Below, piece by piece: positions 50,218 through 59,742 of a stretch of 64,000 nt of DNA; the first letter of the stretch is position 1; every line of letters begins with the position of its first letter. This DNA is from Haloarcula salinisoli (GTDB lineage: Archaea; Halobacteriota; Halobacteria; Halobacteriales; Haloarculaceae): NCBI RefSeq assembly GCF_019599405.1, contig NZ_RKLQ01000006.1:1-64000 (forward strand). Direction: 5' to 3'. The position numbers were made by a program, and so were the translations under genes. Under the pieces are notes generated by a model. The model ran no database searches. It saw nothing but the letters and a program-made list of their open reading frames with translations, and was not told where the DNA came from.

Positions 50218-51939
50218 ATGGTCAGCTCACTACCACTGTGGCTCTGGTACGTGAGCATCCAGGTCGTCTCGGCGGCCCTCCTCGCCGCCACCGGATATCT
50301 CGTTTGCTCACAGCCCGAAGCACACCACCAGCGGGAGTTCGTGGCCTACGTCGCCGTCCAGGCGGTCTGGCTGCTGGTCGCAACCACGAAGTTCCTCGTC
50401 GGGCCGCCCGAACTCAAGTACGCCCTGAGCCTGCTGACCGACCTGCTGGCCCTGGGTGCCATCACGTCCATCGCTTACTTCGCGACGGTGTATACGAACC
50501 GCTCGCTCTCGCTCCGGCGTCCACAGAACGCGCTCTTCGTGGGGTGGCTGGTCGTCGCTGTCGGGAGCATCCTCACAGAGCCGCTGTTCGGGTTCCAGTA
50601 TGCCTCGGTTACCTACCACCAGGAGCCCATCGCGTATCTGGCTGTCACGCCCGGGCCAGCCTACCTGCTGGGTTCGGGGATGGCCGTCGCGGTTGTGCTG
50701 GTCAGTCTCGTCTACCTCACCAGGCTGTTCATCAGTTCGACCCACAGGCCGACCAGTTCGGTGCTGTTGCTGGTCGCCGCAGCGGTCGCCTCGTTCCTGC
50801 CTAATCTGGTGTCGACGCTCAATATCGTTCCGCTGCTGCCGGGCTATGATTACACGGTTTTCGGAATCGTCCCGTTGACCGTCATCCTGGGGTACACGGT
50901 CTTTTTCAGGGGCGAGCTCGATCTGGCTCCGATGGCCCGGGCCGAAATCGTCGACGATATCGACGACGTGTTGCTCGGGCTGGACGACGCGGGACGAGTC
51001 GTCGATTACAACGCCGCCGCCGGGCCCCTCCTCCCCGAGGACGTAGCCACTCCCGTCGGGACGGCGCTGTCGGAGCTGTTACCCGGTCTGGCCGCCGAGG
51101 TGCCCCTCCCGGAGGCCGGCGAGGACGACGTCTCGGCCACCTACACGACGGTCGTCGATGGCCGTCGAACCCATTACGCCGTGTCGGTATCGTCAATCGT
51201 CGAGCGTGGTACCGTCGCCGGCTACACGGTGGTCCTCCGGGACGTCACCGCGGTCGAACGGTCGAAGCGGGAGCTGCAACGCCAGAACGACCAGCTAGAG
51301 CAGTTCGCAAGTACCGTGGCTCACGACCTCCGGAACCCGCTCCAGGTCGCAGACGGCGCTGGAACCTTACTCCACGAGCAGCTCCAGGCCGCCGACGCGC
51401 CGGAGGCAGCCACCGCGGCTGACCACATCGACCGGGTGACCGGCGCGGTCGCCCGGATGGACGATAGACTGGACGAACTACAGACCCTCGCGAAACACGC
51501 CCAATCCGTGACCGAGACCGAGTCGGTGGAGTTCGGGGCGGCTGTCCGGGGGGCCTGGGACGAGGTCGACACCACGGATATGACCCTCGATGTCAGGTCT
51601 GGCGGGACTATCCAGGCCGAGCGTGGGCGGCTGGCCAGCGTCCTCGAACAGCTCGTCCGCCACAGCCGCGAGCGAGCAGCGGCCCGCGTCGAGGTCACAC
51701 TCACCGAGTCCGGGTTTACGTATCGGGACGACGGCCGACAGATTCCTGCGACAGAGCACACCGAACTGTTCGATTCCGACACGACCACCACCGCACAGGG
51801 TGTCGGGCTCGGGCTGGAAATCGTGCGGACACAGGTCGAGTCCCAGGGATGGTCGATATCCATAGAGCAAGCCGATGAGCGGACCGCATTCGTCGTCACC
51901 GGTGCCGAGACGACGGTAAAGACGGAGCCACGAGCATGA
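50218..51939 (+). CDS. 7TM sensor histidine kinase with degenerate ATP-binding domain
   Basis: 573 residues from the ATG at 50218; an upstream in-frame ATG-like start is less likely. Residues 1-230 form the seven-helix histidine-kinase N-terminal domain (WYVSIQVVSAALLAATGYLV at the start). A PAS-like middle part follows (VLLGLDDAGRVVDYNAAAGP). The H-box His369 is intact (VAHDLRNPLQ). The ATPase part lacks key residues: the N-box region is LEQLVRHSRERA instead of the Asn-rich form, and G1 is DDGRQIP instead of DGGGIP. The protein may dimerise but bind ATP poorly. Next gene overlaps by 4 bases. Confidence 0.85.
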   Translation: MVSSLPLWLWYVSIQVVSAALLAATGYLVCSQPEAHHQREFVAYVAVQAVWLLVATTKFLVGPPELKYALSLLTDLLALGAITSIAYFATVYTNRSLSLRRPQNALFVGWLVVAVGSILTEPLFGFQYASVTYHQEPIAYLAVTPGPAYLLGSGMAVAVVLVSLVYLTRLFISSTHRPTSSVLLLVAAAVASFLPNLVSTLNIVPLLPGYDYTVFGIVPLTVILGYTVFFRGELDLAPMARAEIVDDIDDVLLGLDDAGRVVDYNAAAGPLLPEDVATPVGTALSELLPGLAAEVPLPEAGEDDVSATYTTVVDGRRTHYAVSVSSIVERGTVAGYTVVLRDVTAVERSKRELQRQNDQLEQFASTVAHDLRNPLQVADGAGTLLHEQLQAADAPEAATAADHIDRVTGAVARMDDRLDELQTLAKHAQSVTETESVEFGAAVRGAWDEVDTTDMTLDVRSGGTIQAERGRLASVLEQLVRHSRERAAARVEVTLTESGFTYRDDGRQIPATEHTELFDSDTTTTAQGVGLGLEIVRTQVESQGWSISIEQADERTAFVVTGAETTVKTEPRA

Positions 51940-53768
51940 ACGGCTCGCCCCTTTCCCAGCCGGAGTACCATCCCATCATGGCGGCGTATGTCGGCCTCCT
52001 GGTCGCGACTATCGTCGTCCTCGCCCTGCTGAACGTGTGGGTCGTTCGTGGCCGGTCGACGTCTCGTATCCGGGCCGTCCTGCCGCTCCACACCGCCGCG
52101 ATGGTGTGGGCGGGCGTCGCCGCCCTCGAACTGCTCGTCGTCGACCCCACACTGGGCCGCTGGCTGGTGTATCTACGCACCGCCTGCTCCTATCTGACTG
52201 TGGTGCTTTTCGTCTACTTCGGGACGGTGTACAGCGGCCGCTCGACCTCGCTCAGACGACCGTTCAACGCCCTGTTCCTCGGTGGGATGGGTATCGGGTT
52301 CCTGGGGCTGGTGACCGACCCGTGGCTCGGGTTGCACTTCGACCCCCTGGTGCGTGCCACAGAGCCGTTCCCGTACTACCGCACTGGCTTCAGCCCCCTG
52401 TGGCAGTTCAGTTTCGTCTTATCGTACGTCGGAATCGCGATGTCGCTGTACTACCTGACGGAGCTGCTGGTCACCTCACAGCACCGGTCGCGCCGACCGC
52501 TGGTCGCCTACAGCCTCGGCATCCTGCTCGGACTCGTGCCCGGCGCAGTCACGTTCGTCGCCGAGGTACCGACACTGCCCGGGTACGACCACACCGTCCT
52601 CGGGCTCAGTATGGTCAGCGTGGGCACGTTCGTCGGTGCGTGGCTCGGGATGGTCGAAATCGCGCCCATCTCACGGGACCGGCTGCTCGAGACCTCCGGA
52701 GACGGGCTCGTTGTCTGTGACGACACCGGGACAGTCGTCGACCACAACGAGGAGGCCAGGACGTTTTTCACTGGCGAGAGAGCGCCCGTCGGGTCGCCGC
52801 TCGCGACGGTCGCACCCGCGCTGGCAGCGGCCCTCGACGATAGCGACGGGAGCGGGACTGCCTGGGACGACTCGGCCTCGGATACCGAGTTCACCCGGGA
52901 CGGGCGGTGGTACTCGGTGGTCATCTCGCCCGTGACCGACGGTGGGGCGGTCTCGGGGTCGGCACTGCTGGTACGGGACGTGACCGAACGCGTCGAGAAC
53001 CGGCGGGAGCTGCGGCGTCAGAACGAGCAACTCGACGAGTTCGCCAGCAGTGTCTCCCATCACCTTCGCAACCCGCTCCAGGTCGCCGCCGGGCAGACCG
53101 AACTGGCCCAGGACCGCCTCGGTGAGTCGCCGCCGGAGGATGTGGACATCGGCCGACTCGACGACCTCGATGGCGCACTCGACAGGATGGCAGCTATCAT
53201 CACGGACCTGCGGACACTCGCCGAACAGGGCAAGTCGGTCGAATCCACCGACTCCGTCCCGTTCGACGCGACGGTCCGGACCGCCTGGGCCCACGTCGAC
53301 ACCGGGAGCGCGACGCTGGCAATCGAGCGCGATGGGACGATAGCGGCCGAACAGAGCCGACTGCTCAGCATCCTGGAGAACCTCATCCAGAACAGTGTCG
53401 AGCACGGTTCGACGAGCAATCGGACCGAGTCCGATGACGCCGTCGAAGGCCATGGCCCCGATGCACGGGACGACCGGGACACAGCGGACACGGCCCTCAG
53501 CATCACGGTTCGTCTCACCGACGAGGGCTTCGTCTTCGAGGACGACGGGTGCGGTATCGACGCCGACCTCGACCGGCTGTTCGACTACGGCTACACCACC
53601 AGCAGCCAGGGGACCGGACTGGGGCTGTGCATCGTCCAGACGATGGTCCAGTCCCACGGCTGGTCGATACGGGTCGACCCCGACCACGACGGAGCCCGCT
53701 TCGTCGTCAGCGACGCGGTCACGAGCGTCGGGCCAGCAGAGGCTTCGGTGGCCTGGAATAAGCAGTGA
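51936..53768 (+). CDS. 7TM sensor histidine kinase, intact catalytic domain
   Basis: 610 residues, overlapping the previous kinase by 4 bases (ATGA). The seven-helix sensor domain starts MAAYVGLLVATIVVLALLNV. PAS-like part (LLETSGDGLVVCDDTGTVVDHN). H-box His375 in SVSHHLRNPLQ, N-box ILENLIQNSVEHG, G1 FEDDGCGIDADL and G2 SSQGTGLGLCIVQT are all standard. A paralog of the preceding kinase. The two could form a heterodimer in which this one supplies ATPase activity. Confidence 0.9.
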   Translation: MNGSPLSQPEYHPIMAAYVGLLVATIVVLALLNVWVVRGRSTSRIRAVLPLHTAAMVWAGVAALELLVVDPTLGRWLVYLRTACSYLTVVLFVYFGTVYSGRSTSLRRPFNALFLGGMGIGFLGLVTDPWLGLHFDPLVRATEPFPYYRTGFSPLWQFSFVLSYVGIAMSLYYLTELLVTSQHRSRRPLVAYSLGILLGLVPGAVTFVAEVPTLPGYDHTVLGLSMVSVGTFVGAWLGMVEIAPISRDRLLETSGDGLVVCDDTGTVVDHNEEARTFFTGERAPVGSPLATVAPALAAALDDSDGSGTAWDDSASDTEFTRDGRWYSVVISPVTDGGAVSGSALLVRDVTERVENRRELRRQNEQLDEFASSVSHHLRNPLQVAAGQTELAQDRLGESPPEDVDIGRLDDLDGALDRMAAIITDLRTLAEQGKSVESTDSVPFDATVRTAWAHVDTGSATLAIERDGTIAAEQSRLLSILENLIQNSVEHGSTSNRTESDDAVEGHGPDARDDRDTADTALSITVRLTDEGFVFEDDGCGIDADLDRLFDYGYTTSSQGTGLGLCIVQTMVQSHGWSIRVDPDHDGARFVVSDAVTSVGPAEASVAWNKQ

Positions 53769-53800
53769 ACAACATTATTGGAGCCGGGCCGCCGTCTGTC

Positions 53801-54406
53801 ATGAGCCTGCTCACCGTCCTCCCGCTGGCGGTCGTCATGGTCGCGGGTCCGCAGTTTCTCAGCGCCATCTTCCTCGCGACGAGCGACCAGTGGCGGCGCA
53901 ACTCGGCGGCCTACGTCACTGGCGCGGCCCTCGCTATCAGCCTCGTCGTGGCGGCAGCGTACTTCCTCGCGACCGGGACGCGGTCGGCCGGGGCCTCGAA
54001 CACGTCGCTTACCTGGGTGGTCCTCGTCGTGCTCCTCGTCGTGGCTGTCAACGTCTACCGTACCCGAGAGACCGCCGAACCACCCGCGTGGATGGGGAAG
54101 TTGACCGGGGCGAACCCACGGTTCTCCTTCCGGCTTGGCTTCCTGCTGTTGGGGTTCTTTCCCACGGACCTTCTCACGTCTATCGCCGTCGGCACGAGCC
54201 TCTCCAGTGAGGGCGCACCGCTGGTCGACGCGGCAGGCTTTCTGTTCGTGACACTCGGTCTACTCGCGCTCCCCTCACTGACGGTGCTGGCGCTGGGCGA
54301 GCGCGCCGAGCGGTTCCTCCCGAAAGCGCGAGACTGGATGACCGACAACGCGTGGGTGGTCAACGAGTTCGTCATCGGTATCTTCATCGTCCTCACGCTG
54401 ACGTGA
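53801..54406 (+). CDS. GAP/Sap-type membrane protein (sulfolipid-addressing-like)
   Basis: 201 residues from the ATG at 53801; a GTG at 53765 overlaps the kinase stop and is an alternative start. LLTVLPLAVVMVAGPQFLSAIFLA opens the first helix; five to six helices in total, with ASNTSLTWVVLVVLLVVAVNV and FRLGFLLLGFFPTDLLTSIAV. It fits the GAP/Sap family of small exporters of uncertain function. Follows the kinase pair directly, so it may be the output or a transporter linked to the sensors. Confidence 0.7.
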   Translation: MSLLTVLPLAVVMVAGPQFLSAIFLATSDQWRRNSAAYVTGAALAISLVVAAAYFLATGTRSAGASNTSLTWVVLVVLLVVAVNVYRTRETAEPPAWMGKLTGANPRFSFRLGFLLLGFFPTDLLTSIAVGTSLSSEGAPLVDAAGFLFVTLGLLALPSLTVLALGERAERFLPKARDWMTDNAWVVNEFVIGIFIVLTLT

Positions 54407-55168
54407 CTACTGCGCGGTGTACCCCCCGTCGACGACGAGGTTGTGGCCGGTGACGTACGACGACTCGTCGCTGGCGAGGAAGAGTGCGGCGTCGGCCACG
54501 TCGCCGGGCTGGCCGTCCCGGCGAAGCGGTATCCCTTCCTCCATCGTCCCAGCAATCACCTCGTCTTCCGTCGTCATCGCCGTCTCGATTACCCCGGGGT
54601 TGATAGCGTTGACACGGATGCCGTCGGGCCCGAGTTCGAGCGCGAGTTCCCGTGTGAGGTTCGTGATACCGCCCTTCGAGGCGCAGTAGGTCGACGCGCC
54701 AGGGTAGCCCACGAGCCCCGCGACCGAGGAGAGGTTGACGATGCTGCCACCGCCATCGTCGCGCATTACGTCAGCAGCGAGTTTGCTCCCGAAGTACACC
54801 CCCTTCAGGTTGATATCCATGAGCCAGTCGTAGTCCGCCTCGTCGACCGTCTCGATTGGCGCACTGGCCGTGAACACGCCCGCGTTGTTGACCATCACGT
54901 CGAGCCCCCCGAACACGTCGGTCGCAGTCGCCACGGCAACTTCTATGTCCCCGACGACGGAGACGTCAGTCTCGACAAACGCGGCTCGCTGGTCGGTCTC
55001 TGTCTCGATACGCTCGTGGGTCGGGTCACCGCCCTCGCGGGGGTCCTCGCGGATGTCCGCGACGACGATGTCCGCGCCCGCCTCCGCGAACCGCAACGCG
55101 ATTGCCCGGCCGATGCCGGACGACGCCCCCGTTATCAGTGCCGTTCGGTCGCCCAATCTGTCAGTCAT
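54407..55168 (-). CDS. Short-chain dehydrogenase/reductase (3-oxoacyl/glucose dehydrogenase type)
   Basis: 253 residues. ALITGASSGIGRAIALRFAEAG is the coenzyme motif, VMVNNAGVFTASAPIE the NNAG motif, and SSVAGLVGYPGASTYCASKGG holds Ser and Tyr-x3-Lys. NAINPGVIETAMTTEDEVIAG and VDGGYTAQ are the family end. The usual length. Convergent with the GAP-type gene; the two stops are adjacent. NAD(P)-dependent; substrate unknown. Confidence 0.9.
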   Translation of the reverse strand: MTDRLGDRTALITGASSGIGRAIALRFAEAGADIVVADIREDPREGGDPTHERIETETDQRAAFVETDVSVVGDIEVAVATATDVFGGLDVMVNNAGVFTASAPIETVDEADYDWLMDINLKGVYFGSKLAADVMRDDGGGSIVNLSSVAGLVGYPGASTYCASKGGITNLTRELALELGPDGIRVNAINPGVIETAMTTEDEVIAGTMEEGIPLRRDGQPGDVADAALFLASDESSYVTGHNLVVDGGYTAQ

Positions 55169-55389
55169 GTGACTTCACGTCGGGCGGTACCAGTCGGGGT
55201 GGCAAAACAGTTAGCGATGGTGAGGCCTTGTAATTCAGGTACGTACCACCACGGAGCGTCCGTACCACACCGTAGAATCGCCAGGTTTCCGATTGAGAGT
55301 GGTTCACGCACCATTGGTTCCAGTATTTTGTTCGGCTAAATATCAATAATATAAAATGTCTTTGGTGGTACAACTCTCCGTCCACCCGC

Positions 55390-58041
55390 ATGGTCGATTT
55401 GACTCGACGGAATCTGCTTGCATCGTCGGTGGCAGCGGCACTGGGGGCCAGCGCGGTCGGGCTGGCCAGCGGTGACGAAGTCCCTGAGAGCGACACGCCG
55501 GGCGCGCCCAGCGTCCAGGGGTCACTGAAACGGTTCCTGACGACCGCCTACGGGGCCGAGGTGACGGGCCCGTTCGTCTTCGAGGATGGCGGGCTGCTGT
55601 ACAGCCTCCAGCACCCCAGCGAGGAGAACCCCGAGCCCTACGGTCGGGCGTCGGTCGGCTACTTCAGCGGCTTCCAGTTCGAGTTCGACGGGAGCAACGA
55701 CGATTTCACCGAAGTGGGCATCCCGGACACAGAGGAGAAACAGCGGGAGGTTCGCTCCGAGAGCGGCGACTACGAGACACTGTTCCAGGGCCGCGAGCCC
55801 ATCGGCGACGGGAGCGAGCGCCTCGGCGTCGTCCAGACGCCCGACGGAACCGATATCACCATGGACAACTTCGCCGGAACCCAGTACGGCGGCCCGGCCA
55901 CCAACCCGGACTGCAACCAGTTCGTCCCGACGAACGACGCGGGGACGGAGGGGTACCTGTTCACCAACTGGGAGAACAGCCCCGGCAACGTCACGCGGGT
56001 GTTCATCAGCCAGGACGGGGCGGGCGAGTGGCACGCCGACCTCGACGACGCGATGAACCTCGCGAACACCGACTCCCTGCGGGAGCTGGGCGGGACCCGA
56101 ATCAACTGCTACGGCGACCTGAGCCCGTGGGGGACGATGATATCCTCCGAGGAGAACTATGCCCACGCACGCGTCTCGCTGACGGCGACAGTCAGCGATA
56201 TCGTGGAGGCAGAGAGCGGGAAGGGTCTCATCGGTGGCTGCCAGTTCTGGAACCGACCGAACCCGACCGAGATTCAGAGCGCCGCCGAGGAGTACTTCGA
56301 CGACGCCGGGTTCATCCAGGGGTACTGGGCGCTCGACGGCGTCGAGTTCCTCGCCTACTACCTCGGCGCAGACCGGGTCGATCAGGCCGACGACAACGGG
56401 ACCAACACGACGAACCCCATCGGCGACGTCTACCCGAACCCCTACCGGTACGGCTACCACGTCGACTTCCGCGACCCGGCGGCCGACGAGCCCGAAGCGG
56501 TCAAATACTACGTGATGGGGCGGGCCTCGTGGGAGGCGCCGGACATCCAGGGCGACGAGCAGACCGTCTACGGCTGTTCCGACGGCGACAGCAAGGGTAT
56601 CTACAAGTTCGTCGCCGACGAGCCCATCCCGAGCTACGACGACACCGACGACATCGCGGGCACGCTGTACGCACCCAAGATAACGAACGATGCGGCCAAC
56701 GCCTCGGAGGCCGGCGAGCGAAACTCCCCGGCCCAGACACCGCTGGAAGTCGAGTGGCTGGAACTCGGCCACGCCACGAACGGCGAGATAGAATCGTGGA
56801 TTGCCGAGTACGACGATATCACCCAGGAAGACTATCTCGATACCCACGCCGAGACCGACTGGACCGAAGACCTCGCAACGGCCCTCGAAGAGGCCGACAG
56901 GGCGGTCATAGCGAACGGTAACCAGAACTACGTCACGAACGAGGAGATAGTCGAGTGGGCCCGGCAGTACGAGGCCGACGGCCCCGACAGCGTCGACGAG
57001 GAGCTCCGCCGCGTTCCCTTCATCGAGACCCGCGCCGCCGCGAAGGAGATCGGCGCCTCCGTCGAGTTCAACAAGGCCGAAGGCGTCGACTCTGTCGACG
57101 ACTCCGAGCCCGGCGACTTCGTCTACTTCGGCATCTCTGAGTTCAACGACGACCTTGCGAACGACGAGGGCGACATCCAGCTGGACCGCGTCGACGGCGG
57201 CGTCGTCTACCGCGCGGAGCTCGAACGGGACTACAACGTCTCGACGCTCGAACCGGTCATCACCGGGCCGGACTTCACCGACAGCCCCGCCGACGCCGAC
57301 GACGCCCTGCGCAACATCGACAACGTCTACACGATGCGTGACGGCCGCGTCATCTGCTGTGAGGACGGCTTTGGCGGCCCCGCCCGCTCGTACCCCAACG
57401 ACGGGCTCTACGTCTTCCAGCCCGACGTGCTGGTCGACGTCGACGCCGTCGCAGTCGGCAACGGCGCGACGGGGACCGCGGCGCTCTCGGCCTCCGCGCT
57501 CCCGTCGGGCTTTTCGGGTGCCCGCATCACCGTCTCGGTGAGTGACCCCGACGTGGCAACGATAACCGGGGTGTCGTTCCCTGAGGCACTCGGGCTCACC
57601 GAAGCAACCGTCAGCGACGACGGCGACAGCGCGACCATCCGCGTCACGGACACCGAGGACGAAATTGGCGCAGGTGGCCTCGACGTCATCCTCGCGACAC
57701 TGACAGTGCGTGGCGATGGCACCGGAACGACGGATATCACCGTCGAGGTCGACCAGATGGACGACGACGCCGGCTCGGCGATAGACGCCGAGGCCCGCGA
57801 GGGCGTGCTGGTCACCGGCCCGCCGCCGGTCGATGGCGACGCCACCCCCACTGACCCCGACGACGACGGGCGCTACGAGGACCTCAACGGCAACGGGCGA
57901 CTGGACTACGCGGACATCCAGCTCCTGTTCGAGAACTTCGACCGCGACAGCGTCCGCCTGAACAAGACCGCCTACGACTTCAACGAGAACGGTCGGCTGG
58001 ACTTCGACGACGTCGTCGACCTCTACGAGGACGTCAACTGA
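55390..58041 (+). CDS. Tat-exported PhoX-like phosphatase with cohesin-like and dockerin modules
   Basis: 883 residues. The signal has the twin-arginine motif TRRNLLASSVAAALGAS. Residues about 30-670 are a PhoX-like (DUF839) beta-propeller: LSPWGTMISSEENYAHARV is the metal-site segment, and GTEGYLFTNWENSPGNVTRV belongs to the same fold. Residues about 679-815 are cohesin-like beta strands. Two Ca2+-binding repeats follow: DLNGNGRLDYADIQLLFENF (from 831) and DFNENGRLDFDDVVDLYEDV (from 863), a type I dockerin. It probably cleaves phosphate esters outside the cell. A cohesin-like gene follows 56 bases later. Confidence 0.85.
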   Translation: MVDLTRRNLLASSVAAALGASAVGLASGDEVPESDTPGAPSVQGSLKRFLTTAYGAEVTGPFVFEDGGLLYSLQHPSEENPEPYGRASVGYFSGFQFEFDGSNDDFTEVGIPDTEEKQREVRSESGDYETLFQGREPIGDGSERLGVVQTPDGTDITMDNFAGTQYGGPATNPDCNQFVPTNDAGTEGYLFTNWENSPGNVTRVFISQDGAGEWHADLDDAMNLANTDSLRELGGTRINCYGDLSPWGTMISSEENYAHARVSLTATVSDIVEAESGKGLIGGCQFWNRPNPTEIQSAAEEYFDDAGFIQGYWALDGVEFLAYYLGADRVDQADDNGTNTTNPIGDVYPNPYRYGYHVDFRDPAADEPEAVKYYVMGRASWEAPDIQGDEQTVYGCSDGDSKGIYKFVADEPIPSYDDTDDIAGTLYAPKITNDAANASEAGERNSPAQTPLEVEWLELGHATNGEIESWIAEYDDITQEDYLDTHAETDWTEDLATALEEADRAVIANGNQNYVTNEEIVEWARQYEADGPDSVDEELRRVPFIETRAAAKEIGASVEFNKAEGVDSVDDSEPGDFVYFGISEFNDDLANDEGDIQLDRVDGGVVYRAELERDYNVSTLEPVITGPDFTDSPADADDALRNIDNVYTMRDGRVICCEDGFGGPARSYPNDGLYVFQPDVLVDVDAVAVGNGATGTAALSASALPSGFSGARITVSVSDPDVATITGVSFPEALGLTEATVSDDGDSATIRVTDTEDEIGAGGLDVILATLTVRGDGTGTTDITVEVDQMDDDAGSAIDAEAREGVLVTGPPPVDGDATPTDPDDDGRYEDLNGNGRLDYADIQLLFENFDRDSVRLNKTAYDFNENGRLDFDDVVDLYEDVN

Positions 58042-58097
58042 GAGGGCCACAGACAGTTGGACCGGCGTCTGAACATCACTATTTGTTCCAACCCCAC

Positions 58098-58763
58098 ATG
58101 ACACATCGACAGCCGATACCGACCCTCACAGCCGTGCTCGTCGCCGTTGTGGTTCTCGCGGCAGTGTCGGGCGCCGGCGCTGCGGCACAGACCGACGACC
58201 CCGGAGTCAGAGTCACCGACGGGACGACGACTTCCGGCGGAAACACTACAGTCGGCGTGGTACTCACGTCGGCCCCGAACGGCCTCTCGGGCTACTATCT
58301 CGACCTCACGGTACAGTCGCCAGAGGGGGCTCGCGTGGTCAACGCCAGCTACCCCGACCAGTTCGGACTGACAACGGCACCGGCGTACAGCGAGGACGGC
58401 ACCACCGTCACAGTCGAAGCGGCCGACGTGAACGACGTCGTCGAGCCCGGTGCGGCCGACATACAGCTCGCGACGGTCGAGATAGCCGGCGGGACCCCCG
58501 GCGACCTGGCGGTTGGCGTCGAGCCGCGGCAGTTCGACGACGACGATGGAGAGTCGTTCCAGCCCGCCCAGGTGAGCGACGAGACCCCGACGACCGAACC
58601 AGATACGCCGACCACCAGCACTGGTCCCGAGCCCACCGACGGACAGGGAGCCGCGAACGGCTCGGCGACGGCCTCCGGCGGAAGCGGCCCGCTCTCACCG
58701 GCGCTGGTCGTGGGCGCGGTCGCCCTGCTGGTCGGTGTCTGGTTTCGGCGGAGCGAGGCGTAG
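58098..58763 (+). CDS. Membrane-anchored cohesin-like surface protein
   Basis: 221 residues from the ATG at 58098. A Sec signal (LTAVLVAVVVLAAVSGAGAA) precedes a cohesin-like beta module (GVRVTDGTTTSGGNTTVGVV, SGYYLDLTVQSPEGARVVNA, ADIQLATVEIAGGTP). A Thr/Pro/Ser-rich linker (TPTTEPDTPTTSTGPEP) follows, then a C-terminal helix LVVGAVALLVGVWFRRSEA that anchors it to the membrane. The layout fits a surface scaffold able to hold a dockerin partner, such as the phosphatase encoded just upstream. Pairing is inferred. Confidence 0.72.
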   Translation: MTHRQPIPTLTAVLVAVVVLAAVSGAGAAAQTDDPGVRVTDGTTTSGGNTTVGVVLTSAPNGLSGYYLDLTVQSPEGARVVNASYPDQFGLTTAPAYSEDGTTVTVEAADVNDVVEPGAADIQLATVEIAGGTPGDLAVGVEPRQFDDDDGESFQPAQVSDETPTTEPDTPTTSTGPEPTDGQGAANGSATASGGSGPLSPALVVGAVALLVGVWFRRSEA

Positions 58764-58789
58764 CACACAGACCGACCCACACGCAGACA

Positions 58790-59218
58790 ATGTCACGAAG
58801 CCACCACCAGACTGACGGCACAGACGGCACCGAATCGATGTATCGAACGCACATCCTCGACGTGCGAATCGTCGAGGCGAGCGGCTCCGACGGCGAGACA
58901 GTCTACCGGTTCGAGGCTCCCCACCACCGGGGTATCGAGTTCGAGGACCCCGACAGCGCGTCGCTGTACGCCGACGTCTACTTCGACGTCAACGGGTTTC
59001 AGGAGGACGGTACTGGCCATCGGGGTGTCCCGCCGAAAATCATCCAGGCCGGCCGGGACACACTGGTCGCGTACTTCATGACCCAGCCCGACATCGACGA
59101 GAACTGGGTGGCGTCGTACTACGGGGAGAAACCGGAGAAGGTGACCCGGTACGTCACCCGGGTGCGCAAGCGCGCGAGGAGGATACGTGAGGGCGTCAGA
59201 GAACGGGGCCACGAGTAG
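58790..59218 (+). CDS. Hypothetical haloarchaeal protein
   Basis: 142 residues. HILDVRIVEASGSDGETVYRF, PHHRGIEFEDPDSASLYADV and KPEKVTRYVTRVRKRARRIRE are the visible parts; a flexible Asp/Thr-rich N-terminus precedes them. The C-terminus is basic and may bind nucleic acid. An internal ATG at 58838 could be the real start. No family recognised; convergent with the next small gene. Confidence 0.55.
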   Translation: MSRSHHQTDGTDGTESMYRTHILDVRIVEASGSDGETVYRFEAPHHRGIEFEDPDSASLYADVYFDVNGFQEDGTGHRGVPPKIIQAGRDTLVAYFMTQPDIDENWVASYYGEKPEKVTRYVTRVRKRARRIREGVRERGHE

Positions 59219-59221
59219 CCG

Positions 59222-59503
59222 CTAACTCGACTCCACGAGCGCGGCAGCGACGGCTTCGAGTTGCGCTTTGCGGAAGGCGGTCTGTGTCTGCTCGGGGTCG
59301 TCGGTCTCCAGTTCGCCGATAGCCGAAAGGATGCCGGCCCGCATCTGGGGTTTCGACGGGAACCTGTCCGTGTGGATATCGTAGCCCACGGCCCCACAGA
59401 TTGCGGCCAGGGACTCCTTGGTGAACGCCGTCGACTCGGGGCGCTCGAACCGGCCGACCGCGGTCCTGATTTCGTTTCGTAGTTCGTCGACAGTCGGTGA
59501 CAT
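59222..59503 (-). CDS. Small hypothetical protein
   Basis: 93 residues, all-helical by look (TVDELRNEIRTAVGRFERPES, FRKAQLEAVAAALVESS). Haloarchaeal composition. No family recognised. It lies 3 bases from the stop of the convergent neighbour, so the pair ends tail to tail. Function unknown. Confidence 0.5.
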   Translation of the reverse strand: MSPTVDELRNEIRTAVGRFERPESTAFTKESLAAICGAVGYDIHTDRFPSKPQMRAGILSAIGELETDDPEQTQTAFRKAQLEAVAAALVESS

Positions 59504-59742
59504 GCGTTGACGACCGTCTGGGTCAGTGGTGTGGCTTGTGGTTTCCTCTCGCGGGGCGTCCCCTGGAGGTCAGGGCAGTATGGTCGCCCAACTGACCTGT
59601 AACGAGAGGTTTCACGCCGTCCCACGTGGTCGATAGGGGCAAATTCCGGGACACCTCTAGACTCACTAACCAGAAATATCTCATGTGAGAAGCGAGTGGT
59701 CACCGCAAGGCCCAAGACACTCCTAATCGCAGAGATACATAT

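Noticed and set aside
55522-58104. 860-codon frame opposite the PhoX-like gene
   Set aside because: Val/Asp-rich shadow; the plus strand has a Tat signal, PhoX motifs and dockerin.
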